In this document: positions 1 through 10,793 of the stretch, in pieces
Layout of the letters: each line of letters starts with the position of its first letter
Numbering within the stretch: position 1 is the first letter of the stretch
Origin: Cricetomys ansorgei
Lineage: Eukaryota; Chordata; Mammalia; Rodentia; Nesomyidae
Length of the DNA: 64,000 nt
Reading direction: 5' to 3'
Assembly (NCBI GenBank): GCA_026225945.1
Contig: JAMJFZ010001801.1
Span: 62,001-126,000 of the forward strand
Made by a program: the position numbers and the translations under genes
The notes under the pieces: model-generated
Databases searched by the model: none
Seen by the model: the letters and a program-made list of their open reading frames with translations, nothing else
What the model was told of the DNA's origin: nothing

Positions 1-1550
1 TGCTTTTGATAAAAATAAAAGCATACTTCTTTTAGTGATTTGGAGTTGAACCCAAGGGTAACTGAGCTTCAGTTTTGTGTGACCCAAAGTGCTCTTTGAA
101 CCAGTAGTTTATAAAGTACACGGGGACGGTGTATCATTCAGAAACTTTCAGGCCTCATTGAGCAGAAGCTGCCACATGGGCAGTAAAGCCAGGGAAATCC
201 CTTTTCACTGGTCACCCCGAGAAAGTAAGGCCAGATAAGGGCGGTGACCCCACTGGCAGCAAGTTCACTCTCATAGTGGAGTTGCCATTGTAGCCTTTGT
301 GTAGTGGCCAAGTGTGACCAGTGACACAAATCTGATGGCATTTTCAAGCTGTCAAGATGTTGAGAGTTAAGCAAGGAAGGAAACCTGGAAAATTGAAATA
401 AAGAGTTGTCTTTATCACTACCAGCTCTTCTTCAAGGAAGCACCGGCTTCAGGGTGAGTTATCTTGGAAAACATGCTCTACCTGGAAAATCGATCTTGTC
501 TTCCAGGAGACCTAGCACTTAGTCAGGAACCAAAAACATGAAGTAGAAATTTTCTCGCATTAGAAACTGTGGCATTCCCATCACTTTCCAGCACATTCCT
601 GCTTCTTCTTGTGTGTTTTTGGTATGTAACTGTTGACAGCTTCTCTTAGTTACTACACATGTGATTCTTTGCTCAAACCTTGATCAGCTGGGCATAGCAA
701 ATGAGAGCACTTGAATGATTACAGTTTTCCCCTCTGGACATTGTTTTGGGGGAAGTGGGAATGACAGTCAAGGGTTGAAGAGATAGGAAGTTTGAGCCCA
801 GAGAGAATCCTGAAAATCTGTACTTTCAGTTTTACTGCCAGGAGGAAAATGAGTCAGGTACACCCTGCTGTTGAGGAACGGAGTGAGAAATGATTCCCAG
901 CCTGTCCTCTTTCTTCTGGGCTGTGGCTCAAAGATATTGATTTGGGCATTGGTCTTGGTCCTTCAGGTAAGACTTTGATACCACAGGTCTCAGGTCCAAA
1001 TGCCTGTGAGGGCTGGCGGGAACTAGGACCACAGGCTGGAAGTAGTGAGATGTGGCACTTAGACTGGAGCATGGGAACCTTCTGGAAAATCATGCAAACT
1101 AAAAGCTTTTCTTTTTAAAAGTCCAGACAAATCAAGTATGTAACAAGGAACTGCTCTGCTCAGTGCATTAGCTGTATGTATTCCTAGGTTGTATCCAGTA
1201 AAGAGATAACCTGAGTAAGACTCTGAGGTGTGTTGGCCAAAGAAGCTTTAATGCTGTTCATTGATTTATATTGGTTACAGGAGAAAATGAAAGGAATGTG
1301 TTTCAGATGCATGAATTTACAACAGCAAGATCACACTAGAAACTTTTCTCTCATTTACCATCTAATTCGTAAGAACTCTTTGTTCTCCAGTTGCTCAGGC
1401 AAACCTAGGTACCACAGTGTAGGCAGACCCAGGCTTCACAGTTAGCAACAGTGGGACTTCTCAGTAGTAGAGGTTGTGCTCAACAGAGAGACAGGCAGAC
1501 ATTTACCATCAAATCCCACAGTGAGACATACATTCATATCACTACTGAGT
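1..1550. other. No gene seen
   Basis: This is moderately AT-rich unique-looking sequence. The open frames are short, start at arbitrary ATGs, and lack splice context or recognisable protein. I see no clear SINE or LTR in it. Confidence 0.5.
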
Positions 1551-1555
1551 ATAAT

Positions 1556-1606
1556 CACACACGTGCACACGCACACGCATGTGCGCACATGCACATACAC
1601 CCCACA
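1556..1606. repeat. Imperfect (CA)n microsatellite
   Basis: Alternating CA/CG/TG dinucleotides, including two GCATGTGC-like interruptions. Confidence 0.7.
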
Positions 1607-1761
1607 TTAAGCAGTATTTTAATAAACATTTTCCATATTCCAAAATCTGTGCTGTTTTTCAACTTACTTCCTTTTGGTGAAAATAATGGCCACGAACTGC
1701 TAAATTTGTTTTATAATTTACCAGTGGACCCCATATGAATATTTTAAAAATTTAAAAGAAA

Positions 1762-1862
1762 TCACTGGACTAGGGAGATGGCTCAGTGGTCAAAATACTT
1801 GCCTGAGAACCCGACAAAATCCAGTGAGCACGGCAGCTCACTTGTCATCCCTGTAACGACAA
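1762..1862 (+). repeat. tRNA-derived SINE, 5' part (B2/B4-like)
   Basis: The stretch GGGAGATGGCTCAGTGGTC is the characteristic A-box region of rodent tRNA-derived SINEs. The element breaks off near 1862. SINE-like sequence with the right register resumes near 2505, which suggests that a later insertion split it. Confidence 0.6.
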
Positions 1863-2500
1863 ATAAATTATGCCGTTTGCTGTGCACAGACCAGCACTTT
1901 GTCTGATTCGATCCGCTGAAAGAACGTCCACGAGCCACAGATATATTTAGAATAGATTTATTAGTGAGAAGTGATACAGTACAAAGAGCAAGAGTGAGAG
2001 AAGGAAAGAGGGAATCCTCCTTTTAGAAGGACTCTACCTGGGAAATTACCGCTAGGCAAGCTGAGTTCAACACCAGCACGTTGGGAAAGAGAGCATCACC
2101 AACTCATCACGGGTCTAGGCAAGCGGATTTCAACCCGGCATGTTGGGAAAGAGAAACATCACAACTCATCACGGGTCTAGGCAGTTATTCCGCTGGACTG
2201 CATGCCTCTCCCAGGTTTGAGGCAGCAGCAGTTCGGGCTTTGGGAGTGTGTCTTTTCAAGGTTTTCTAGACAAAGGGGGCAATTTGCCCAGATTTCTGGC
2301 ATGCATTCAAGGGGACACTTGGCAGTCATGTTCACACCCAGATCCTGGCCAGGGACACCGGGGGTGAAGTGCGCCATGTGCCCTATCTAATGTTCTTTAT
2401 CATCCTCCCTGTTCTTTTCCCAGGCACTGGCCAGGCACCCAGAAGAAGAAGAGGGGAAATCAGGTCATGCCATTACATTAATAGTCCGAAGCCTCAACCC
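1863..2500 (-). mobile_element. Probable LTR (solo), minus orientation
   Basis: About 640 bp of non-SINE sequence lies between two pieces of a SINE. On the minus strand it carries AATAAA near 1954 and an upstream tandem repeat like LTR enhancer repeats in a U3 region. I could not fix the exact ends or a target-site duplication, so the boundaries are approximate. No open frame of viral type is present, which fits a solo LTR. The family was not identified. Confidence 0.45.
2052..2181 (-). repeat. Two copies of a 62-63 bp tandem repeat
   Basis: The block from CTAGGCAAG to CATCACGGGT occurs twice in tandem (starts near 2052 and 2115), and a third CTAGGC begins near 2177. The copies differ at only a few positions. 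Both contain GTTGGGAAAGAGA and AACTCATCACGGGTCTAGG. The position inside the candidate LTR suggests a duplicated U3 enhancer. Confidence 0.75.
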
Positions 2501-2504
2501 AAGC

Positions 2505-2790
2505 CTCCACCAACATAAATTTCTTTACCTACAATCCCAGCTTCCGAAGGCAGAGACAGGGGATCCCCAGAACAAACTGGCTACTGAGACCAGCTGTGTT
2601 TGTGAGCTGTGAGTTTGTCTGAGAAACCCTGCATCAGTGATCAAGGAGGAAGACTGACGACACCCAACATCGACCTCGCCTTACTGCATGCACACTGCAC
2701 AGTGTGTTCATTTGTGGGAGCATTTGTGCCCGCATACATGCAAACACACCCCGATGCACACATACCACACACACAAATGAAAATAGGATA
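2505..2790 (+). repeat. SINE 3' part with CA-rich tail
   Basis: Sequence such as CTACAATCCCAGCTTCCGAAG, followed by the GAGACCAGC and CTGAGAAACCCTG blocks, is B1-like. It ends in ACACAC-rich sequence. It is probably the remainder of the SINE that begins at 1762. Confidence 0.5.
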
Positions 2791-2819
2791 CAGACTTTCT
2801 GTTTATTCATTAATTTGTT

Positions 2820-3295
2820 AATTTAATGTTTACTCGCTGTTTTTCCTTCTGATTGTTTGTTTTGTTTGCTTGTTTCATTGGTGCTAGAGATTAAACCCAG
2901 GGTCTTACCCATTTTCTCCCTGTTTGTGTGCTCTCTGGTTGTCATGTGAGATACAAACACAAGGAGACCATGGAGTTTCCTTCCTGAAGACTCCAAATAG
3001 ACTAGGAAAAATAGGCATGCAGAAATGTGAAAACCCAAGGTAGAAAATCACTACATTTTACAAAATGCTTTTTATATTATCATCTATCATAATGATAACA
3101 AATCTCTTGGGCAGGATAGGTTTTAGATTATTTTAAAGGTGGGAAATTATTTGCATTTTTGAAAAAATGATTTGATTAGATATAAAAAATAGTAATAGGA
3201 GGAAATACTAGCAATAAGTCATACATTGTAGTAGTAATAATAATAGGGAATGATGATAATGTTTATGAAGTACTTCCTATATGATAATAATTGGT
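2820..3295. other. No gene seen
   Basis: AT-rich sequence with TAATAATAA-like stretches. No recognisable coding or repeat family. Confidence 0.5.
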
Positions 3296-3298
3296 TGA

Positions 3299-3475
3299 AG
3301 GGCTGGAGAGGAGGCTTACTGGTTAAGAGAGCTTGCTGATCTTCTGGAGGACCTAAGCTTGGTCTCCCGTACTGGCGGCTACAGCCCTGACTCAGCCCTA
3401 AGGAACCTGATACTCTCTTCTGCAGGCACCCACACTCTCAGGGCATACACACATATACATATGTTAAAAACATCA
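3299..3475 (+). repeat. B2-family SINE
   Basis: Begins GGGCTGGAGAGGAGGCTTAC and proceeds through the GGACC...GGCACCCACACTC blocks to an ACATAT-rich tail. Clearly diverged from consensus. Confidence 0.8.
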
Positions 3476-3479
3476 CTTA

Positions 3480-3595
3480 ACATTGATTTAATTCTCACTC
3501 TGACCTTGTTAGAATAAAATTATGCTCCTTTCCATGGGAAAAGTAAGACAAAGATTAGTGATTTGGCCAGAGCCTAGAGCCTTGGACCCATTACT
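3480..3595 (+). repeat. MIR-like ancient SINE
   Basis: Sequence around TGCTCCTTTCCATGGGAAAA, followed by GTAAGACAAAGATTAGTGATT, resembles the MIR core (the pattern of bases written 'cattttacagatgaggaaactgagg' in intact copies). It is heavily diverged. Confidence 0.4.
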
Positions 3596-3894
3596 TGGTG
3601 GTTCAGTTCCAGAACCGCAGCCTAGGTTACCTTCACTCTGTAGCCTCATGCCAAGTGTGGGTGACATTTCCTGTGAGGGGCGAGCATTTCGTTGGGGGTC
3701 TGAGGAGGAGAGGCCAGCTCCTGAATATCTCTCAGTGTACATGCTCATCATGGAGTTTGTAAAAACAACTGAAGAGTCAACCCAAGGTGGGCACCCAGAC
3801 CTCTGTGTCTGTCCCCATATGTGATATTTTATTTTTGAGGTAAAGCAGCTTGTGGAGCAATCTGTTATTTCTCCCTCAATATTTATTCATTTAT

Positions 3895-4035
3895 ACATTT
3901 ATTGAGATATGATCTCACTGTATATCCCTGGTTGACTTGAATCTCAGTATGTAGACCATGCTGGCCTTGAACTCACAGAGCTTCACTTGCCTCCTAAGTG
4001 CAAGGATTAAAGATGTGAATCACCACACTTAGTTG
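3895..4035 (-). repeat. B1 SINE
   Basis: Reverse-strand B1 landmarks: GTAGACCATGCTGGCCTTGA, ACTCACAGAG and AAGGATTAAAG. Confidence 0.85.
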
Positions 4036-4051
4036 GCAATTGTATTGTATG

Positions 4052-4235
4052 TGTGTGTGTGTGTGTGTAAAGTGTGTGTGTGGATGGGTATCTGTGGAGG
4101 CCAGAAGTGGGCATCTCTATCTCCTGGAGCTGGAGTTATAGACAATTGTTTTCTGCCCAACATGGATGCTGGGAAACAAACTGGTCCTCTGGAAGAGTAG
4201 CAAGTATTCTTGACCATTGGGCTTTCTCTCCAGCC
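4052..4235 (-). repeat. B2-family SINE with (TG)n
   Basis: A short TG run is followed by GGAGCTGGAGTTATAGACA, GGATGCTGGGAA and GGGCTTTCTCTCCAGCCCC. This is the reverse complement of a B2 head. Confidence 0.85.
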
Positions 4236-4337
4236 CCCATGAAGCAGATTTGATCTTGGGAAAGAAAAGAGTAGGCATACATATTCATCTTGCCTTTTAA
4301 CCAGTACTACCTCCCTTCCTGAAGCCCAGGCTCCCAT

Positions 4338-4403
4338 TGTGTGTGTGTGTGTGTGTGAGTGTGTATGTGTGAGTGTGTGTGTATGTGTGACAGTGTGTGT
4401 ATA

Positions 4404-4442
<39 letters not shown>
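4338..4442. repeat. Long (TG)n microsatellite
   Basis: About 105 bp of TG repeats with GAGTGTG and TATG interruptions. Confidence 0.9.
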
Positions 4443-4444
<2 letters not shown>

Positions 4445-4494
4445 ACTAGTTGATTTTGATTCCCTCTGTGTTTGCTTAGGCGTGGTCTGCTTGA

Positions 4495-4675
4495 CTTTTG
4501 TTTTTATTTATGTAGGATTGGCCTGGTGCCTCAGGGTTCCTCTTTTCTCCTTCCCTGGTACTGGGGTTATAAACTTGAACCACCACACCTAAATTCCCAT
4601 CCCACCCCACATTTTGTTGCTAGAGCTCAAACTTATGTTTTCAAGCCCTTTGTCAGCTGAGCTGTCTCTCCAACC
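4495..4675 (-). repeat. SINE fragments (B1-like then tRNA-SINE head)
   Basis: A degraded B1-like segment (CTGGGGTTATAAACTTGAACC) is followed by CAGCTGAGCTGTCTCTCCAAC, which is a reversed B2/B4 head. Confidence 0.5.
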
Positions 4676-5179
4676 TCGCCTCCCCCCAAACACACACACC
4701 AGGTTCTTACTAGTAACACAGACAACTTTCTATCCTCTACTTCTGGAAAAAAGAACACTTAGCTTTCTTTTCAGCCACAGGAGAGGAACTAGGACTGCTT
4801 TGTACTGGATAGAACTACGCTTGAAGACAGACCGGCATAGTGACAGACAGGGAATATTTATTTACACACTTAATACAAGTATAGACAGTTCTTTTAGGTA
4901 CTGTTCAACTGTTTCTTCAGCTACATCATGCTAGTCATCACATTCTGCGCACTCGATAGTTAGAAGCAGAAAGATCTTCATGGGGATGCCAGCTTTTTAG
5001 GAATCCATTAGAGTTAAGTTGGTGTGTGTTTCAAGTTAGTCTCCAAACTAGTTTTTAGGCTGTTATAAATTAATCTACATAGGGTATCGTATTGTGTCCT
5101 TTATCTCGAGTTTGTAGAAATATTGATAGTTACTCTGATTGATTTAATTTGTGTTAAGTATAAAGCTAAAAAAAAAAAA

Positions 5180-5308
5180 TGGTATGGCCCAGGGGCGTAG
5201 CTCTTGGTACGGTCCTTGCCTGCTTCCTATGTTTAAGATTCTGGGTTCCATCCCAGAAAAATAAATAAATAAATAAATAAATAGATAGATAGATAGATAG
5301 ATAGATAA
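5180..5308 (+). repeat. ID-like SINE with AAAT and GATA tails
   Basis: CAGGGGCGTAGCTCTTGGTA with TTCTGGGTTCCATCCC is ID/B4 tRNA-like sequence. The A-rich tail has expanded into (AAAT)n at about 5260-5281 and (GATA)n at about 5282-5308. Confidence 0.7.
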
Positions 5309-5309
5309 A

Positions 5310-6940
5310 AGGAAGGTGCTGTCTAGCCCATTCATGTCAGTCTTTAAATTTACAAATTTGGGAGGTGGATATCCAAAAATACAAAGGCATGTGTCTCAGT
5401 TTCTTTCACCAGAATGTCTGCAGTTCTGAAGTGTAGCAAAAATAACCCAAAGCACTCCTTTTGAAAATACTAGTTTTCACTTTCAGAAATGGTCGTCCCT
5501 AAATTCTCTAAATCTAGTGATTATAAAGCTAGCATCCGCCAAGACACATAATGGACACTAGATGTTGGTACTCTCTGTGGGTCAGTAACGAATTGAGAAA
5601 GTGCAGAAAGAGATTATTAAATGTCATTGGAAACTATTTTGTTACTAGATTTTAAAAGTAATTGCTCTAGGGAAGTAACCGGAATAGCTCAAGCTTACAG
5701 ATTTGCAAGCTTGAAAGTAAAGCATTCGTGTTTAAAATGATATTTCAGTTTTCCCCACCACCATTCCAAGTTGTTCTAAGCAAGCATTAGCTCTGGATCC
5801 TGTGTCTGGTCACATTTCACCTCAGCAGATGCGAACTTACTGGGCAGGGGATGGAGAAGGAGTGAACCATCTAGTGCCCAGCATTCTTGACGCTTTCTCT
5901 ATCCACGGGCTGTGTTTGTGTTATCTTTAAACAAGAAAATGCCTGTCAAGCCAGTTAATTTGACTGTGTTTAGGCCTATGAGGAGCTGGAATTTCTAGGG
6001 AATTTAGGTTCCAGATGATCTGGATTGAAGACTCTTAGTTGCTGTTGTTTGGTTTTTGTGTCCTGACATGATCAAAATAATAACAAGAGAAAACTAAGTA
6101 AGCTGAGAAGCAAGTTAGGCTGGCTCAGGCTCGCTTTGTGCCCTGTATTCCCACACGTTGCGCATGCGTGCACTTTTATTTTCTTGTACCACAGGGAACT
6201 GTCAGAGGACTTCTGAAAGGCTTTCATTTTAGTTTATCCAAAGACCAGGAGAGAGAAACGATACTCTTAAGTCAACAATTGTATCTAGTCTCACCTGAGC
6301 TGAGTAATGAGCCTCCTGAAATACTATCAGGTGAAAACAAATGTCGGCCTATGGCATCTTGAGACTGAACAGAGTTCATATCTAGGTTGTGGAGACCTGA
6401 AACTTACACAGGGCCGGGGTCTCTTTAAGAATACACAAATTGCACGTGGACAGTTAGGCTTGCAGGGCCTTCCTTAAGAAAAGGGCATGGCCTCCAGCTC
6501 AGTTAATGGTAATGGCAGTTTTCCTTGCCTACAGCTATGAAAGAAAAATAAGGCTAGAGGATGGAAAGAAAATCTGGTATGTTTCCTTTTCCAGACACCC
6601 CTCGAGCCAGCTGAGTGAGGGAGTCCTTTCTCCCAGTTCCAAGGTAAAGGATAAGAGACCTGGAGGTGCACATGACGACTTAACACCCCCCACCCCCATT
6701 GTACCTTCAACAAATAGTTGCTGAACAGATCTGCCCCTAGCTCCCTTACCCTGTTCTTGCACATCTACAGCTCACCCGGTGCCAGGAGTGCGGGGAGATG
6801 CTGCTGGGCTCTGAGTACACAGATGGCCTGCCTTCAACACCGTTCTTTCCCCCTCCTACTGGAGTTACAAGCCAGCCCACCAAGTCATCACCATCCTGGC
6901 GGCTTTCACTTGCAAATCCTCCAACAAAGACAAGCGGAGT
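5310..6940. other. Upstream flank of the CpG island; no gene seen
   Basis: Single-copy looking sequence without a clear repeat or exon. It may hold distal regulatory DNA for the promoter at 7 kb. Only one motif stands out (6159-6171, listed separately). Confidence 0.45.
6159..6171. promoter_or_regulatory. NRF1-like palindromic motif
   Basis: TGCGCATGCGTGC matches the NRF1-type site (YGCGCAYGCGCR) except at its edge. It is isolated, about 800 bp upstream of the CpG island, so its function is only a possibility. Confidence 0.3.
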
Positions 6941-7018
6941 TACACGGAATGGGCGTGCCTGGCTCTCCCCATGGCGCCGCGCCTCCAAGACTCGCCAGGC
7001 CCGAGACACCTCCCCCCT

Positions 7019-7042
7019 CCCCCCCCCCCCCCCCCCGCCCCC
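7019..7042. repeat. Poly-C tract (18 C, then G, then 5 C)
   Basis: An uninterrupted run of 18 C within a C-rich stretch. On the opposite strand it is a potential G-quadruplex. It lies in the promoter or 5' UTR. Confidence 0.9.
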
Positions 7043-7357
7043 AGCACACGCGCGCTGGCACACCCCTCCCTCCGCGCTGTCGTGGTCCCCTCCCCATCCC
7101 GCCCCGCCCCGTTTTCCGCTTTCAGCCTCCCTCCCTTTGGCAGTCCCCTCCTTCACTCGCTTCTGTTTATTCCCTCCCCCTCCAGCAGCTCCGGGAGCTG
7201 CCCAGCCGCTGCCCGGCTGCACCTACACTTCCTCGGGCGCCGTCCAGTCGACCGGGGGCGGGCCGGCTGCGCCGCTGTGCCAGGGGCGGCTGCTGCAGAG
7301 CCCTTCCCGGTGGCCGCTCCCTTCTCCTCCTCCTCTTCGCGTCATGTCGGGCACTTG

Positions 7358-7392
7358 ATTATTATTGTTATTATTATTGTTGTTATTTTGCA
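7358..7392 (+). repeat. TTA/TTG trinucleotide tract in the likely 5' UTR
   Basis: ATTATTATTGTTATTATTAT-type repeat about 90-120 bp upstream of the chosen ATG. An upstream in-frame ATG at 7365 lies inside the tract. It would add about 38 hydrophobic, low-complexity residues and is not preferred as the start. Confidence 0.75.
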
Positions 7393-7478
7393 TTCCTCCC
7401 TTAGCCTGTCCCGCTTTCCCTCCCCTCTTCCTTTCCCAGGTTAATTTTTTTTCCTTCCTCCTCTTCTCCGGGCTTCCC

Positions 7479-7662
7479 ATGAGCTTCTTCGGGAGCTACC
7501 GGAAAAAGACCAGCAGCGATGGTTATGAATCTTTGCAGCTGGTGGACAGTCACGGGGACTCGAGCGCGCGGGGCGCGGGCAGCACGCAGAGGGTGACAGC
7601 GGGCGCTGCGCGCAGTCCCGCCCGGCAGCCTCCGCACCGCGCCAGCACCACGGACAGCTCAG
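7479..7662 (+). CDS. First coding exon of an unrecognised protein-coding gene
   Basis: An ATG at 7479 opens 61 codons plus one base, ending at CTCAG|GTAGCC (donor at 7663). The peptide begins MSFFGSYRKKTSSDGYESLQ and then becomes Ser/Arg/Ala-rich (SSARGAGS, RQPPHRASTTDSS). The short, basic, Ser/Tyr-rich start looks like an intracellular N-terminus. There is no signal peptide or membrane segment. Position inside the CpG island, balanced composition in the first 25 residues and the consensus donor argue for a genuine first exon. The -3 base of the ATG is C, a weak context. The ORF runs 38 codons past the donor to 7775, but that part looks intronic. I do not recognise the family. The remainder of the gene lies to the right, most likely beyond this window. 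Confidence 0.7.
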
Positions 7663-7871
7663 GTAGCCGCCGCGCTGGCGCAGCCCTCGGGCCCGGTTCC
7701 TGCCGGCTCCGGCTGGTGGAGGCTGGGTCGCAGGCCATGGCATCTAATACCACTGGGTGTCGTGTCTCTAATTAATTTGGTCCAGGGAGCTAAGAAACGC
7801 TAGATCAGTCGGAGCCTCGGTGACATTAGCGAGCACCTCTTAATCTCTCTAGGCTGCGGAACACACCAGCT

Positions 7872-7952
7872 GGGGGGGGGCGGGGAGGGGGGGCGGGGGG
7901 GGAGGGGAGGGAAGGGCCGAGGAGGGAGAGGGAAGGGAGCCTGGGGAGGGAG
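7872..7952 (+). repeat. G-rich tract, potential G-quadruplex
   Basis: Repeated runs of 3-9 G separated by 1-3 bases, about 210 bp downstream of the exon 1 donor on the sense strand. Many possible four-run combinations exist. Confidence 0.8.
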
Positions 7953-7992
7953 GCGCCTCGAGACGAGGCGGCTGCTTTCTCCACCCAGCAGC

Positions 7993-10260
7993 AGGAGCCG
8001 AAGTGAAGGAGAAGTGCTTTTGCAGCTTGCAGACTGCAGTTTATTCCTTCCAGTTGTTCCCCTGATGGCGCTGTTATTTACAATTATGTAAAGCTCTGCC
8101 ACGTCTAAACGATCTGCTAGGGTTAACGTTTCTTTTCTCCCACGGAAGGCTTTACCCGGGATCAGGAGCCCTGTTAAACAACATAGCTCTAACGCTTTAC
8201 ACAATGCAATTTATTTCCTCTGTCGTTGGCTTTGACCTTACCCTTTTGCGTGCTAATATTCCCTAAAGCTTCCCATATAGGGAGATGGAAGTGCTTCTAA
8301 ACTTTGTACCTGGGTTCGCAAGTCTCATAAAATGTTTTAAAGAGTTAGAGACCTCTTAGACACAATGAGAGTTAGCGATTTGTGTATCAAAACAGTCATC
8401 CAGGAATCCCTGCTGGCCAAGGACTTGTGTAAGAGCCCTTTGTTTACTTTTACAGGATGGGAACTACAGGGGATGGGAGGTGTTCTACCTTTGTGACTTT
8501 AATTCTGGGTAACTGAGGACTTCAGAGGGAGTCATGGTGGAATGAAACCAAGTAGGATTTTATTCCTTCTTCGCTTTACAAACAATTGCTTGTGGGTTTG
8601 AATTGTGCAGTGTCTCTTGTTGGGCTATCATTTCTTATTTCCTTCTTCCAGAAAGTGACATGAAATATTACCCATATATGTTCAGATGTTCTGGACTAAA
8701 AAAGAGTTTACTAGGCAAGCTCTGGTTTAAATTGAAGAGGTTATTGGTGGGAGCTTCAATATTGTTCCTAGTGGACTGATGTTTTCGGGAGTTGGGAAGT
8801 GATGCTGTGTTTGGTTATCTGAGATCTGTGGTACATGACTGCTATTCGTCTTTTGATTGGACATAGCCCTCGTTCAAACCTTTAACAGATTCTTGTGCTC
8901 TAACTCATGGTCATTTTGGAAACATTTTGGAAAGAATTGAAATGAACACATTCCAAATGAGTGCAGAGGAGCCCATACGAGGGGCCATGAAAACTGAGTC
9001 CATGACTATCCTTTTTTCTACAACAATCATTTAGGAGTACGAATTTGTTTTTTTAAGTATGTTACATTACAGGGAAAAGTCATATTTTTTATAGGAAAAA
9101 TGTATTTTCTGGGTGATGTCCAAACACAAGATTAAACTTTGTGGGATAATTCAGTTGAGAATACAGTCTTTCTGGCCTCTGGTGGGTTGTAATTTGTAGA
9201 GATAGCCATTCTAACACAGAAGGCCTAGTTAGGTCCTGGACTTTTGAGGATCGCCTTTTTTCACTAAATCGGGTTCTTCAGTAGGCAGAGAGAACAATGG
9301 ATTGCCTTGTTAAACCGTGGAGGTTTAACACAATGTGCTGTTGCCAGGTGTTGGTTCTTCAACTTCATAAAGTAGTGCTATTTCAAGAGCCCATCTCTCT
9401 TCTCTCTCCCTGTTCCCTCTCGCATCTACCTAGGGGAAGGCTGTGGCTTGACTGCAGCAGGCTGGTACAGCAGATGACTGTCTTGATGCATATTCTCAAT
9501 TGAGAACATGGCTTAGAGTGATACTGTTTGACTCGGGTGAGGGATTAGATTCTGAGAACCATGCTTGTTTCCTAGTGCAACTGCGTGTCTTGCCTAATTA
9601 TAGTCTATCTTCTAAGAGGCTCAAAGTGTGGCCCATACTGTGTAAATATATGCATTTGTTAGGATTTTTAATTAAACTCATACATCATTTCTAATGCAAC
9701 AGTAATCTGCCCATTTATTTAGCCGATTGTGTATGACATGGTGGACTGGATAGGAGATTCATGGGCTTTGTTCTGGCAGGAATGTTTTTGAGTTAGAAAA
9801 ATATGTGGACATCCCTGTAGAAAATGGAAAGCTTAATCTCAGTGGTGCCTTACATATGTGTGATGATTTGTACGGAACTCTTGGACACTTACCTTCTTTC
9901 TCCAAAATGCTCTGAAACAGATGGAGGTAGCTGCAGCACGTGTGTGCGAGTGCCCTGCGACTGGGGAATGGAGCCTCAGCACTATTGTTACCAGCTGGAA
10001 ACCTAGGTTTACAGCATCTTCCTCACTTGCAAAAGTGAAGCGAGGAGACATTCTTAATGTGGAGCTTTAGCTGAGGCTCAAAGCAAGGTGAGGCTGAAGC
10101 TGCAAATTTTCTTTCCTGCTGTCTGTGCTCTCTACTCACGGCATGAGGATGATGCTGATGCTGTCGGAGACTTGTCTAGTGAGAAGGAGCTGTCCAGGGA
10201 CAGTCGGACTCTGGTCTTTTATCTTTTTTTGTGACAATTATTATATTTACTTAAATTATT
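7993..10260. other. Proximal intron 1; no exon seen
   Basis: Mostly single-copy looking sequence that becomes AT-rich after 8.2 kb. It contains no convincing exon and little recognisable repeat. Confidence 0.45.
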
Positions 10261-10264
10261 ATTT

Positions 10265-10425
10265 TTGTGTGTCATTCTCCGTATGTGTGCATAGGACTTA
10301 TGTGGGGGTCAGAAGACAGCTTTCAGGAGTCAGTTCTTTCCTTCTACCATGTCGATCCTGGGGATCAATCTCAGGCTTGGGAGCAAGTGTCTTCACCTCC
10401 TGCCCCACCTTGCTGGTCCTGTTTA
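10265..10425 (-). repeat. Diverged B2/B4-type SINE
   Basis: Contains GGGGGTCAGAAGACAGCTTT and GGGGATCAATCTCAGGCTTG, the usual reversed rodent tRNA-SINE body. Confidence 0.7.
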
Positions 10426-10429
10426 GTTT

Positions 10430-10560
10430 GGAGATAGGGTCTCAATATGTAGCCCTGGCTGGCCTAGAATTCACTATGTAGACCAGGCTGGCCTTGGACT
10501 TGCAGTGATTCTCCGGCCTCAGCCCGTGGAGTGCTGACTTGCAGGTATGTCATCACACCT
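10430..10560 (-). repeat. B1 SINE
   Basis: GGAGATAGGGTCTCAATATG, GTAGACCAGGCTGGCCTTGG and TGCAGGTATGTCATCAC. Confidence 0.9.
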
Positions 10561-10793
10561 CATGTCTGCTCACTCTTCTGTTTTCACGGGCCAAGTTTTC
10601 CTCCATTGAGCTAAAATGATGTTCTGTGCAGGCACAGCGTCAACTGACTGTTGACATCAAAAAATCTTATCTACTTTGATTTCCCATCTGTTTTCAAAGG
10701 AAAGAGGGACAGATGTTTTGAGGACTGCAATAGCTTTAGCTCAACAACTTCTTAAGTGTTAGGGTCCAGAGCGGTTTCCTAGCCAGATGCTGG

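Larger units (their letters stand above)
6950..7990 (+). promoter_or_regulatory. CpG island promoter of the + strand gene
   Basis: A sharp local rise in G+C and CpG density, in contrast to the AT-rich surroundings. It contains GC boxes (for example GGGGGCGGGCC near 7254) and no TATA box at a convincing position. Pyrimidine-rich sequence precedes the first coding exon. The start site cannot be fixed from sequence alone. The GC-rich region extends past the first splice donor into intron 1. Confidence 0.85.

Noticed and set aside
4338..4442. Clustered direct repeats as a possible array-like system
   Set aside because: They are ordinary TG microsatellites with no spacers. Nothing in the window resembles a CRISPR array.
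6746..7444. Several long overlapping frames of 157-228 codons on both strands of the CpG island
   Set aside because: They are proline-, glycine- or asparagine-rich translations of GC-rich and TTA-repeat sequence. Only the frame starting at 7479 has a sensible N-terminus and donor.
7800..8204. 134-codon minus-strand frame after exon 1
   Set aside because: It is open because of low-complexity G-rich DNA (Pro-rich product) and has no splice context or family resemblance.
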